32,839 nucleotides of DNA from assembly GCA_947630945.1 (NCBI GenBank), contig CANRJN010000007.1:1-32839 (forward strand), read 5' to 3'. This document shows, piece after piece, positions 15,131 through 23,487 of this stretch (position 1 is its first letter; each line of letters begins with the position of its first letter). The notes under the pieces were generated by a model. The model was not told the DNA's origin. It saw only the letters and a program-made list of their open reading frames with translations, and ran no database searches. Made by a program: the position numbers and the translations under genes. Source of the stretch: an uncultured Bacilli bacterium. Its GTDB lineage: Bacteria > Bacillota_I > Bacilli_A > RF39 > UBA660.

Positions 15131-16486
15131 GTGAAAGATAAAAAAAGTTTATTTTTAATTATTTTAATTAGTTTAGTCATTATAATTTTATTAATTGCGT
15201 CTGTATTTGGATATTTATATAAAAATAATAAATCAAATATAGATTGTACTTATAATTTAGAAAGTAGTTCATATAATGAAGAATTAGCATCAATTTGTAA
15301 GAAAAATAATATTAAATACATGGCTTATGTAAATAAAGAAGAATTAGGAAATTTAGAATTAAATAACTACAATGTAGCAAAATATTTTAATTTTAAATAT
15401 TTTGATAATATTAATAATACAGATGCTAGTACAAGAAAAAATATAATATTAAGTTATTTAAATTTTGATAAGAATACTTGTTATTCTAAAAAAATAATAG
15501 AAGACATTAATTCAGATTTATTTATACAAAATGTTGATTTAAAAGATATTATAGATATAAATGATATTTTTGATAATACTGAAATAAGTGATAATTTTAT
15601 TTGTGTTAAAAGTGTTAATACTAATGATGTTATTATTTCTTCACCTTATTATTTATTAAATAATAAAAATATTGTTGAAATAAGTAAAAATAATGGAATT
15701 TTATATGTTCATAATATAAAAGAATATTCTGATAATAATACATCAAATGCAAAAGTAATAAATATTAATGATACTAATATAAATTCATTATTAAAAAAAG
15801 AAGAATTTAGTAATGATCATAATGATTATAATATAATTCTAAGTGGAAATACTGAATATACTTTTAAACATCCAAATACAAAGATAGAAATTAAAAATGA
15901 TGAAGTATATTTAATTCAAGAAGATGAAACATTACTTGCTAAAAGTATAGATAAAGTATTTTTACAAGAGTATGAAGAATATGAAGGATATAATATTTAT
16001 TTATTAGATAAAGATGGTAATATATATAAAAAGTCAGATGATTCATATTTAAAATATAATAAAATAAATACAGATTATAAATTTAAAAATATATATTATA
16101 TATTTGAAGATACTATTGTAGGTGAAACTATTGATAATAAATTATTTGATTTATATGATGAAAAAATTATTGATAATTATGAAAATGATGTATATATTGG
16201 AAATGATTATAAAAATGTAAAATATAAATTAAAAGTTAATTTAAATGATTATTCTATTTTAATGGATGATAAAGATACTAATTATAAAGTAAAATATTCT
16301 TTTGGAAATTATTTATTAACAACAGATGATTATTTATTCAGTGTACAAGATGGAAAATTATTTTCAAATAATAAAGTCAATGAAATTTTAGTAGAGGATA
16401 TTAATCTTGAAGATAATAATGAAACTCATAGATTATATATAACATTTGATAATAATGAAAAAATTGCTTTATTTGATGTATATTAG
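15131..16486 (+). CDS. Orphan membrane-anchored extracytoplasmic protein
   Basis: 451 residues, start GTG with AGAAGGAG 6 nt upstream; no recognised family. A single hydrophobic segment (about 7-29) anchors or exports it. The rest is very rich in Asn, Asp, Lys, Tyr and Ile. Residues about 30-200 contain five Cys, including IDCTYN, ASICKK, NTCYSK and NFICVK. From about 225 on, short strand-turn units recur (YNIYLLDKDGNIYK, NKLFDLYDEKI, DDYLFSVQDGKLF), suggesting a beta-propeller or repeated-sheet domain; that is inference from pattern. A TTGACT (15081-15086) precedes it, but its -10 is unclear. Ends TAG, then a strong terminator. Likely surface or envelope role. Confidence 0.65.
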   Translation: MKDKKSLFLIILISLVIIILLIASVFGYLYKNNKSNIDCTYNLESSSYNEELASICKKNNIKYMAYVNKEELGNLELNNYNVAKYFNFKYFDNINNTDASTRKNIILSYLNFDKNTCYSKKIIEDINSDLFIQNVDLKDIIDINDIFDNTEISDNFICVKSVNTNDVIISSPYYLLNNKNIVEISKNNGILYVHNIKEYSDNNTSNAKVININDTNINSLLKKEEFSNDHNDYNIILSGNTEYTFKHPNTKIEIKNDEVYLIQEDETLLAKSIDKVFLQEYEEYEGYNIYLLDKDGNIYKKSDDSYLKYNKINTDYKFKNIYYIFEDTIVGETIDNKLFDLYDEKIIDNYENDVYIGNDYKNVKYKLKVNLNDYSILMDDKDTNYKVKYSFGNYLLTTDDYLFSVQDGKLFSNNKVNEILVEDINLEDNNETHRLYITFDNNEKIALFDVY

Positions 16487-16487
16487 T

Positions 16488-16516
16488 AAAAGGCACTTAA
16501 AATTGAGTGCTTTTTC
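16488..16516 (+). terminator. Terminator of the 451-aa gene
   Basis: AAAAGGCACT (16488-16497) pairs with AGTGCTTTTT (16506-16515) with one wobble around an 8-nt loop. The right arm provides the T-run. Begins 1 nt after the stop codon. Confidence 0.75.
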
Positions 16517-16563
16517 ATTTACTAAAATATATAATAAGTGATAAAATATTATTGAGGTTTACT

Positions 16564-19461
16564 ATGAAATACATACCATTAAATATTAAAACAGAATATG
16601 ATTTAATGAATAGTATCATCAAAATAGATGATTTAATTTCCTATGCAAAAGAAAATAATATTAATACTCTTGGTATAACAGATAAAAATATGTTTTCATC
16701 TTATGAATTTATTAACAAATGTAAACAAAATAATATAAAACCAATTATTGGAATAGAATTAAATATTAATGATGATAATTTACTTTTATATGCAAGAAAT
16801 TATGATGGATATGTTTCATTATGTAAAATAGTAACTAAAAAGAATATTGATACAATTGATATAGATTTTATTAAACAATTTACTAACAATATAATAGTTG
16901 TAGTTGATTATAAAGACTTTAATAAATATAAAGATTTTACTTATACATACATTAAATATAAAGATGAAAATGAATTTCAAAATGCAAAGTTACTTACAGA
17001 AAATATAGTTTATATAGATGAAATTAGATATTTTAAAGAAGAAGATAAAGAATATTTTAAATACATTAAATATATTGAAGAAGCAAAAACAATAGATGAA
17101 GATATAACTTTTTATGATAGTTATTTTAAAAAAATAAATAACGCGAGTTATATAGAAAGTACATACAAATTTTCTAATTTAATAAATATTGAATTAAAAG
17201 AAAGTAAATTTCATATACCTGTATACAATGATAATTCACTTGCATACTTAAAAGCACTTTCTAAAAAAGGTCTTGAAAAAAGATTAAATGGTAATGTAAG
17301 TGAAGTATATAAAAATAGATTAATGTATGAACTTAGTGTTATTGAAAAAATGAATTATGTTGACTACTTTTTAATAGTATATGATTTTGTATTATTTGCA
17401 AAAAAACATAATATATTAGTAGGTCCTGGAAGAGGTAGTGGTGCTGCATCACTTGTTAATTATGCTCTTGGAATTATTAATATAGACCCAATCAAATATA
17501 ATTTAATATTTGAAAGATTTTTAAATCCAGATAGAATTACTATGCCTGATATTGATATAGATTTTGATAACTTAAAAAGAGAACAAGTAATAGAATATGT
17601 TACAAATAAATATGGTAAAAATAAAACAGCAAGAATTATATCATTTAATACAATGCTTCCAAAACAAATTATAAGAGATGTTGCAAGAGTATTAAAAATG
17701 GATAATACTCTAATAGATAGAATTTGTAAAACTATAAAAGATGAAAAAGATTTTCAAACATTAAAAAATAATCAAGAATTTATGAACATTGTATCTAGAA
17801 ATAATAATGTAAAAGAATTAATTAAAATTTGTAATAAACTTTGTGGTCTTAAAAAAAATACAAGTATGCATGCAGCAGGAGTAGTAATTAGTGATGTTGA
17901 CTTAGATACACTAATGCCTCTTTATAAAAGTAATAATGTTATATTAACAGGTTTTAGTATGGAGCATATAGAATCACTAGGACTTTTAAAAATGGATTTT
18001 TTATCTATTAAAAACTTAAATACAATATCTAATATAATAGATGATATAAGGTCTGATGGTATAGAAATAGATATAAATAATATAGATTTAAATGATAAAA
18101 GAACATTAAATTTATTTAAATATGCATACACATCTGGTATATTTCAATTTGAAAGCGCAGGTATGAGAAACTTTTTAAAATCACTTGAAGTTGATAACTT
18201 TAATACATTAGTTGATGCGATTGCATTATATAGACCAGGTCCTAGAAATATGATAGACTCATATATTGCAAGAAAAAAAGGTAAGGAAAAAATTACATAT
18301 GCAGTTAAAGAATTAGAGCCAATATTAAAAAGTACATATGGAATTATAATATATCAAGAACAAGTTTTAGAAATACTAAGATTCATAGCAGGATATACTT
18401 ATGCAGAAGCAGATATAATAAGAAGAGCAATGTCTAAAAAGAAATATTCTGTTATTGATAAAGAAAAAGAAAAATTTGTAAATGGAGTTTTATCAAAAGG
18501 TTATGATAAAACTGTTGCATTAGAATTATATGATTTAATAATTAAATTCTCAAATTATGGTTTTAATAAATCACACTCAGTAGTATATTCCCTAGTAGCA
18601 TTCCAAATGGCATATTTAAAAGTAAATTATACTATGTATTTTATGAGAAATTTACTTAATATGAATAAATCAAGTGAAAAATTAAAAGAGTATATTGATG
18701 AAGCACACTTATTACATATAGATTTTGAAAATGTTGATATAAATGTTTCAACTTATGAATTTATTATTAAAGATAAAAAATTAGTTTTACCATTTAGTAT
18801 AATAAAATCTATTGCTAGAAATGTAAGTGAAGAAATAGAAGAAGAAAGAAAAAAAGGTCCTTTTACATCTTTCTATGATTTTATGATTAGATGCTATGGA
18901 AAAAGTGTTAATAAAAAAGTAGTAATTGCTTTAATTGAATGTGGCGCGTTTGATAAATTTAATGTAAATAAAAAACAATTAGTTAATTCATTTGATGAAA
19001 TATTAAATTATGTAATGCTTTGTAAAGATTTAAATGTAACACTAGAAACTATGCCTGAACTTGAAAATATAGATGATTATAATGATAAAGAATCAATTGA
19101 TAATGAAATTAAAAATTATGGATTTTATTTATCACATCATCCGGTTACTAAATATGATAGAAGTAATGCAATAACTCTTAAAAATTTTAAAAATTATTTT
19201 GATAAAACTATTACTACAATTTTATATGTAGAAAGTATTAATACAATTAAAACTAAAAATAATGAAAAAATGTCATTTTTAAAATTAAGTGATGAATATG
19301 GTGTAGTAGAAGCAGTTATATTTCCAGAACAATATAAAAAATTAAATGATATATCTAAAAATAATGTATATAAAATAAATGCAAAGGTAGAAAGAAGAAA
19401 CAATATTTATCAATTAATTGTATATAATATGGTATTAATTAGTTTATTAAATTTAAAATAG
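16564..19461 (+). CDS. dnaE: DNA polymerase III alpha subunit, DnaE type
   Basis: 965-residue C-family replicative polymerase. The N-terminal PHP domain is degenerate: where active forms have HLHxHS and TDH, this has PLNIKTEY and ITDKN, so no PHP nuclease activity is expected. The polymerase core is intact: GPGRGSG (287-293), catalytic PDIDIDF (328-334), RPGPRNMIDSYI, IYQEQVLEI and FNKSHSVVYSL. A helix-hairpin-helix segment (CGAFDKFN) and a C-terminal OB fold (about 875-960) follow. It lacks the proofreading exonuclease of PolC, and is shorter than B. subtilis DnaE (about 1,115). The track starts at a TTG inside the upstream terminator; ATG 16564 with TTGAGGTTT before it is preferred. In Firmicutes DnaE works beside PolC. 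Confidence 0.95.
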   Translation: MKYIPLNIKTEYDLMNSIIKIDDLISYAKENNINTLGITDKNMFSSYEFINKCKQNNIKPIIGIELNINDDNLLLYARNYDGYVSLCKIVTKKNIDTIDIDFIKQFTNNIIVVVDYKDFNKYKDFTYTYIKYKDENEFQNAKLLTENIVYIDEIRYFKEEDKEYFKYIKYIEEAKTIDEDITFYDSYFKKINNASYIESTYKFSNLINIELKESKFHIPVYNDNSLAYLKALSKKGLEKRLNGNVSEVYKNRLMYELSVIEKMNYVDYFLIVYDFVLFAKKHNILVGPGRGSGAASLVNYALGIINIDPIKYNLIFERFLNPDRITMPDIDIDFDNLKREQVIEYVTNKYGKNKTARIISFNTMLPKQIIRDVARVLKMDNTLIDRICKTIKDEKDFQTLKNNQEFMNIVSRNNNVKELIKICNKLCGLKKNTSMHAAGVVISDVDLDTLMPLYKSNNVILTGFSMEHIESLGLLKMDFLSIKNLNTISNIIDDIRSDGIEIDINNIDLNDKRTLNLFKYAYTSGIFQFESAGMRNFLKSLEVDNFNTLVDAIALYRPGPRNMIDSYIARKKGKEKITYAVKELEPILKSTYGIIIYQEQVLEILRFIAGYTYAEADIIRRAMSKKKYSVIDKEKEKFVNGVLSKGYDKTVALELYDLIIKFSNYGFNKSHSVVYSLVAFQMAYLKVNYTMYFMRNLLNMNKSSEKLKEYIDEAHLLHIDFENVDINVSTYEFIIKDKKLVLPFSIIKSIARNVSEEIEEERKKGPFTSFYDFMIRCYGKSVNKKVVIALIECGAFDKFNVNKKQLVNSFDEILNYVMLCKDLNVTLETMPELENIDDYNDKESIDNEIKNYGFYLSHHPVTKYDRSNAITLKNFKNYFDKTITTILYVESINTIKTKNNEKMSFLKLSDEYGVVEAVIFPEQYKKLNDISKNNVYKINAKVERRNNIYQLIVYNMVLISLLNLK

Positions 19462-19485
19462 TACATAATATTAGTGGTGAATGTT

Positions 19486-19989
19486 ATGTACTATTTAACT
19501 ATATTTTTCTTTTATTCAATACTTGGATATATTATGGAAACATCACTTTCATTTTTAATGGATAATGGTTTTACTAGTGGAATACTTTATGGACCATGGA
19601 CCCCTATATATGGTATTGGTGCTTTAATAATATTATTTTTGTCAAAAAAATTATTTAAAAATTTACATATGAATAGAATAGTAGAAACAATTATTATATT
19701 TTTAATAGTAACTCTCATACTTACTTTACTTGAAGGTATCTCTGGTATATTAATTGAAAAATTATTTAATATGGTATATTGGGATTATAGAGATTTACCA
19801 TTACATATTGGTAAGTATGTATGTGTATTAATTAGTTTAATATGGGGAATTTCATCTATAATATTTATTTATATTTTAAATCCATTATGTGATAAATTAA
19901 TTAGAAAGATACCAAGTTTTGTTACTATAACTATACTTATATTATTTATTATTGATATTATTGCTACAATTATAGTTAAATTTAATTAA
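19486..19989 (+). CDS. CmpB-like putative ABC-transporter membrane protein
   Basis: 167 residues with about five membrane helices. It carries the family pattern FFFYSILGYIMET near the start, GFTSGILYGPWTPIYGIGAL, LEGISGILIEKLF, WDYRDLPLHIGKYVC and LIWGISSI, which I recognise as the family annotated ABC_trans_CmpB (putative type IV ABC-transporter membrane protein). The family's real function is not established and no ATPase gene is adjacent. The track starts at GTG 19474; GGTGA 5 nt before ATG 19486 supports MYYLTIF as the start. It is 24 bp after dnaE and likely co-transcribed, ending in a strong terminator. Confidence 0.8.
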   Translation: MYYLTIFFFYSILGYIMETSLSFLMDNGFTSGILYGPWTPIYGIGALIILFLSKKLFKNLHMNRIVETIIIFLIVTLILTLLEGISGILIEKLFNMVYWDYRDLPLHIGKYVCVLISLIWGISSIIFIYILNPLCDKLIRKIPSFVTITILILFIIDIIATIIVKFN

Positions 19990-19992
19990 ATT

Positions 19993-20030
19993 AAAAGAAT
20001 AAAATGTAATGTACTTTTTATTCTTTTTTT
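19993..20030 (+). terminator. Terminator of dnaE-CmpB-like unit
   Basis: AAAAGAATAAAA (19993-20004) pairs with TTTTTATTCTTTT (20015-20027), continuing into TTTTTTT. About 12 bp of AU-rich stem. A perfect TATAAT (20033-20038) follows immediately as the likely -10 of the next gene, without a good -35. Confidence 0.75.
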
Positions 20031-20072
20031 GATATAATCTTTTATAGGAATAAAAGAAATAGGGTGAATAGT

Positions 20073-21311
20073 ATGAATTCAAATGAAAATAATACAAATT
20101 TAAATCAAAATAGTATGAATATGACACCTAATGCAAATAACTTAGTAGGAAATACACAAAGTAATGTACAAACAACTCCAAATCAAACTACGGTTGTTAA
20201 TAATACTCAAAATACAACACCTACAAATCAAACAGTTACTAATGAAACACAAAATGTAGCACAAACTATTCCACCTGTTCAATCTGCACAACAAGTACAA
20301 CCTGTGCAACCAAACCAAACAGTTCAATCTGTTCAACCAACACAACCTATGCAACCAGCGCAGTCAACACAGTCTGTACAATCTGTACAAACCACACAAC
20401 CCGTGCAACCTGTTCAGCCTGTGCAAACGGTACCAACTACACCTGTAACACCAACAGTAAATGAACAAAATCAAAATAATGAAATTGTAGTAAATACAAC
20501 TAAAAAAAGAACAAGTAATTTAATTTTAATTATATTAGTATTTTTAATGGTTTTATTTGTATTTAATATTGATACAGTAATTGATATGTATAATAATTAT
20601 GTTAATAATGGAACACTTACTAACAATAATTCCACTACTGATAATTTAGCAAATGGATTTATTATGATTGATGAAGCAAGTTATATGAATTTAAAAGAAA
20701 TAAGATTTTATAACTTTAAGAAAAAAGATGGTAGTGTAGAAGTTACTTTTAATTATGAAGCAAATCAAAAATATGATGATGCATCAGAATTAAAAATATA
20801 TATAGAACTTTATAATTCAGATAAAGAAATAATATATAAAGAATTATTTAATCCAGGAGGACCACTTGAAAAAGGAACTATAAGAACATATACACTATCT
20901 TTAACAAATGATGTTTATACTTCTGCATTTTATGCGCTTGCTAAAATATATACTCAAACAGAAGAAAACTCTACGAGCAGCCTTGTATGTAAATTTAATG
21001 ATGATAATGAAAATGTAACTGTAAATTATGAAATAACATATAATTTTAAAAATAATGGACTTACTAGTTATAGTGTAAATAAAAACTATCAATTAAAGGG
21101 TGCCAATACTGATAATTATGTAACAGAATTAGAAAATGAATATAATAGTGTAAAAGATATAATACCATCAGTTGTTTATGAAAATAATACTTTACAATAT
21201 TCAGTAAATTTAGAAACTGAAATAGAAAACTTTACACCACTTTATAATAAAGATACAATTATAAATATAATAAAACAAAAAGAAACTTTAAAGAAATGGA
21301 ATTGTGAATAA
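20073..21311 (+). CDS. Membrane protein with Q/P/V-repeat tail and FxLYD-like domain
   Basis: 412 residues. The first 145 or so are low-complexity, moving from Asn/Thr-rich to repeats built on PVQ, SVQ and TQ units (VQPVQPVQTVP). One membrane helix follows (about 152-170). The outer part starts with an FxLYD-like beta-domain (YMNLKEIRFYNF, then IELYNSDKEIIYKE, GPLEKGTIRTY), then a second domain with SYSVNKNYQL and NNTLQYSVNLETE. The N-terminus is probably cytoplasmic. The track start at GTG 20064 is passed over: AGGGTGA lies 6 nt before ATG 20073. Its stop overlaps the scpA start (TAATG), so it is translationally coupled to scpA. No enzymatic motif. Confidence 0.75.
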   Translation: MNSNENNTNLNQNSMNMTPNANNLVGNTQSNVQTTPNQTTVVNNTQNTTPTNQTVTNETQNVAQTIPPVQSAQQVQPVQPNQTVQSVQPTQPMQPAQSTQSVQSVQTTQPVQPVQPVQTVPTTPVTPTVNEQNQNNEIVVNTTKKRTSNLILIILVFLMVLFVFNIDTVIDMYNNYVNNGTLTNNNSTTDNLANGFIMIDEASYMNLKEIRFYNFKKKDGSVEVTFNYEANQKYDDASELKIYIELYNSDKEIIYKELFNPGGPLEKGTIRTYTLSLTNDVYTSAFYALAKIYTQTEENSTSSLVCKFNDDNENVTVNYEITYNFKNNGLTSYSVNKNYQLKGANTDNYVTELENEYNSVKDIIPSVVYENNTLQYSVNLETEIENFTPLYNKDTIINIIKQKETLKKWNCE

Positions 21312-22027
21312 TGGATAAATTGTTAATAGGGGATTTTGAAGGGCCACTTGATTTACTACTTCATCTTATAAAAAAATCAAAGATGGAAATTTTTGATATA
21401 GAAATTTCTGAAATTACAAATCAATATTTAAAATTCATAGAAGAAATGAATGAAATGAATTTAGATATTGCTAGTGAATATTTAGTAATGGCAGCAGAAT
21501 TAATAGAAATAAAAAGTAAAAAACTACTTCCACAAAAAGAAGAAGAAAATGAAGAAGTAGAAGAAGTAAATAGTGAAGAAGAATTAAAAAGAAGATTATA
21601 TGAATATCAAAAATATAAAGAAAGTACAAGTGAATTTAGAAAACTAGAAGAAAATAGAAATTCATATTATACAAAAGCACCTGAATCATTAAAAAATTAT
21701 TCACAAGAAATAATAGAAAATGATGGTAGTGTTAGTGTAATGGATTTACTTGATGCTTTTCAAAAATTATTAGAAAGACAAAACTTTAATAAACCACTTA
21801 ACACTAAAATAGCAAGAAAAGAGTTGTCAGTAAAAGAAAGAGTTGTTAAAATAAGAGATATATTAAAAGAAAAAAAGAGGGTAAATTTTATAGAATTATT
21901 TGATGATTTTAGTAAACCTTATGTAGTAGTTACATTCTTATCAGTATTAGAAATGGCTAAAAATAAGGAAATAACTCTAAAACAAGATAATAATTTTTCA
22001 GATATTTATTTAGAAAGAGTTGATTAA
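21311..22027 (+). CDS. scpA: Segregation and condensation protein A
   Basis: 238 residues. Kleisin subunit of the SMC-ScpAB condensin that organises and segregates the chromosome. The opening DFEGPLDLLLHLIKKSKMEIFDIEI and ASEYLVMAAELIEIKSKKLLP are diagnostic; the C-terminal winged helix has VVTFLSVLEMAKNKEI. A Glu-rich linker lies between. The ATG shares its first base with the stop of the upstream membrane-protein gene and has only a weak ribosome site, so translation likely depends on coupling. scpB follows with a 1-bp gap. Confidence 0.97.
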   Translation: MDKLLIGDFEGPLDLLLHLIKKSKMEIFDIEISEITNQYLKFIEEMNEMNLDIASEYLVMAAELIEIKSKKLLPQKEEENEEVEEVNSEEELKRRLYEYQKYKESTSEFRKLEENRNSYYTKAPESLKNYSQEIIENDGSVSVMDLLDAFQKLLERQNFNKPLNTKIARKELSVKERVVKIRDILKEKKRVNFIELFDDFSKPYVVVTFLSVLEMAKNKEITLKQDNNFSDIYLERVD

Positions 22028-22028
22028 A

Positions 22029-22592
22029 ATGAATTTAAAAGCAGTACTTGAAGGTATATTATTTATTGTAGGGGATGAAGGAACTACTATAAAAGAGATG
22101 AGTAAAGTATTAGAAGTTAGTGAAGAAGAAGTTAAATCATTATTATTAGAATTAAAAAAAGATTATGAAAATACAGATAGAGGACTTAGAATTTCATATC
22201 TTGGAAATGCATTTAAATTAACAACAAAAGAAGAACATAAAGAATTTTATGAAAAATTAGTTACAGATAATAAAACAACTAATTTATCAAATGCAGCATT
22301 AGAAGTTCTAGCAGTAATAGCATATAATGAGCCAATTACTAGACTTAAAATAGATGAGATAAGAGGAGTAAATTCATCTCAAATTGTAAAAAGATTAGTG
22401 GCACGTGGTTTTGTTAAAGTATGTGGAAAAGATGAAACTATTGGAAGACCTAATTTATATAAAACAACTAATGATTTTCTTGATTACTTTGGACTTTCAT
22501 CAAAAGAAGATTTACCAAAAATAATTAATGAAGAAAAAGTAGAAAATGAAGTAGGAGATTTATATGATTCTACTTATAAAGAAGAATATTAA
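22029..22592 (+). CDS. scpB: Segregation and condensation protein B
   Basis: 187 residues; forms the dimeric winged-helix subunit binding ScpA. ALEVLAVIAYNEPITRLKIDEIRGVNSSQIVKRLVARGFV and the later ETIGRPNLYKTT are the family signature (quoted here in part by region 93-150). The track starts at TTG 22020, but AAAGAG is correctly placed only for ATG 22029, one base after the scpA stop. A short acidic tail ends the protein. Nothing odd in length. Confidence 0.96.
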   Translation: MNLKAVLEGILFIVGDEGTTIKEMSKVLEVSEEEVKSLLLELKKDYENTDRGLRISYLGNAFKLTTKEEHKEFYEKLVTDNKTTNLSNAALEVLAVIAYNEPITRLKIDEIRGVNSSQIVKRLVARGFVKVCGKDETIGRPNLYKTTNDFLDYFGLSSKEDLPKIINEEKVENEVGDLYDSTYKEEY

Positions 22593-22596
22593 AACT

Positions 22597-22623
22597 AAGT
22601 ACATTTTTGATACTTATTTTTTT
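22597..22623 (+). terminator. Weak terminator of scpAB
   Basis: AAGTA (22597-22601) and TACTT (22611-22615) form a 5-bp stem followed by ATTTTTTT. Weak, and overlapping the end of the convergent kinase-fold gene. Confidence 0.35.
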
Positions 22624-23360
22624 AATGATAATTTAAGTTTACTATTTTCTAAATATTCTTCGTCAAATAAATCAATATATTCTCTTAAATCAATATATGA
22701 TCCCTCAGAATAAAATGCTCTATTTAAAAATTCTTTTTGTTTATTATTAGATTTTTTATATATACTATAAAGTTCATTTGTATTTATATTATCAAAATTA
22801 AAATTATAATTAAGTAATATTGCAAATATAGTTTGTGCTAAATTATATGTAATATTTTTTTTAATACTATTATAAATATTTATATGAATTTTATTTTTTA
22901 ATAGGCAACCATCTAAATCAATTAGTTTATATTCAATATTATCAGTATTATTAGAATTAACCATAATATTATCTAAATAAATGTCATTAAAAAGTAAATT
23001 ATTTATTTCTAAAAAATCTAGTTTTTCACAAATAGAATAGCATAAATCTCTTCTTATTTCTAAATCTATTTGATTATACTTTAAAAAAATTGATAAATTT
23101 ATATATTCTTTTAAATAGGGAAGTACACATCCACAAAATTTATTATCAAGAGTAAGTATATATAATGCAGGTAAACAATTATGATCATTTAAATTACTCA
23201 TAGTAAAAATTGCTTCTTCTCTTATATCAGTTCTATTTTCTTCAAATAATACTTTATATATTAAATCATTTACCAAATAAATATTACTTTCATAATGATT
23301 TGTATTTTTAACTAAGTTTGATTTTTTTTGTATATCTTTTGTTAAACTTATATATTTCAT
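22614..23360 (-). CDS. Minimal protein-kinase-fold protein
   Basis: 248 residues with the order of kinase-fold landmarks: ATP-binding Lys36 in LIYKVLFE, Glu48/49 in IREEAIF as a possible helix-C partner, a hinge-like VLPYLKEYINLS, a catalytic-loop-like FNDIYLDNIM with Asp126 and Asn131, and LIDLDG with Asp148 as the DFG equivalent. The HRD His-Arg is replaced by Phe-Asn, as in some atypical or aminoglycoside-phosphotransferase-like kinases. There is no clear Gly-rich loop. Cytoplasmic; no membrane segment. Substrate unknown. Start ATG has AAGGGG 8 nt upstream and a near-consensus promoter. Divergent from ldh and convergent with scpB. Confidence 0.65.
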   Translation of the reverse strand: MKYISLTKDIQKKSNLVKNTNHYESNIYLVNDLIYKVLFEENRTDIREEAIFTMSNLNDHNCLPALYILTLDNKFCGCVLPYLKEYINLSIFLKYNQIDLEIRRDLCYSICEKLDFLEINNLLFNDIYLDNIMVNSNNTDNIEYKLIDLDGCLLKNKIHINIYNSIKKNITYNLAQTIFAILLNYNFNFDNINTNELYSIYKKSNNKQKEFLNRAFYSEGSYIDLREYIDLFDEEYLENSKLKLSLKK

Positions 23361-23387
23361 AATAAACCCCTTACAAATTTATTTGAT

Positions 23388-23416
23388 ATTATACCATTTT
23401 TATCTAATTAAGTCAA
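23388..23416 (-). promoter_or_regulatory. Promoter of the kinase-fold gene
   Basis: On the minus strand TTGACT (23416-23411), a 17-bp spacer and perfect TATAAT (23393-23388), 28 bp before the ATG. Its -35 lies 1 bp from the likely ldh -35, so the two divergent promoters are packed together. Confidence 0.8.
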
Positions 23417-23417
23417 T

Positions 23418-23446
23418 TTAAGTAAAATATTATTTTATGATATAAT
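23418..23446 (+). promoter_or_regulatory. Promoter of ldh
   Basis: Perfect -10 TATAAT (23441-23446) with a weak -35 TTAAGT (23418-23423) at 17 bp. A weak -35 next to a divergent promoter could mean activator dependence, but no operator is evident. Confidence 0.5.
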
Positions 23447-23487
23447 TAATTAATAAATGGTAAAAATAAAAATAGAGAGGTTAATTT

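Noticed and set aside
16507-16563. TTG start for dnaE (ORF track).
   Set aside because: It falls inside the terminator of the previous gene. ATG 16564 has a ribosome site and gives a normal DnaE N-terminus.
20280-20460. Repeated CAACCTGTTCAGCCTGTGCAA-like units considered as CRISPR or tandem DNA repeat.
   Set aside because: They are in-frame codons for PVQ/SVQ repeats in a membrane protein and lack repeat-spacer structure.
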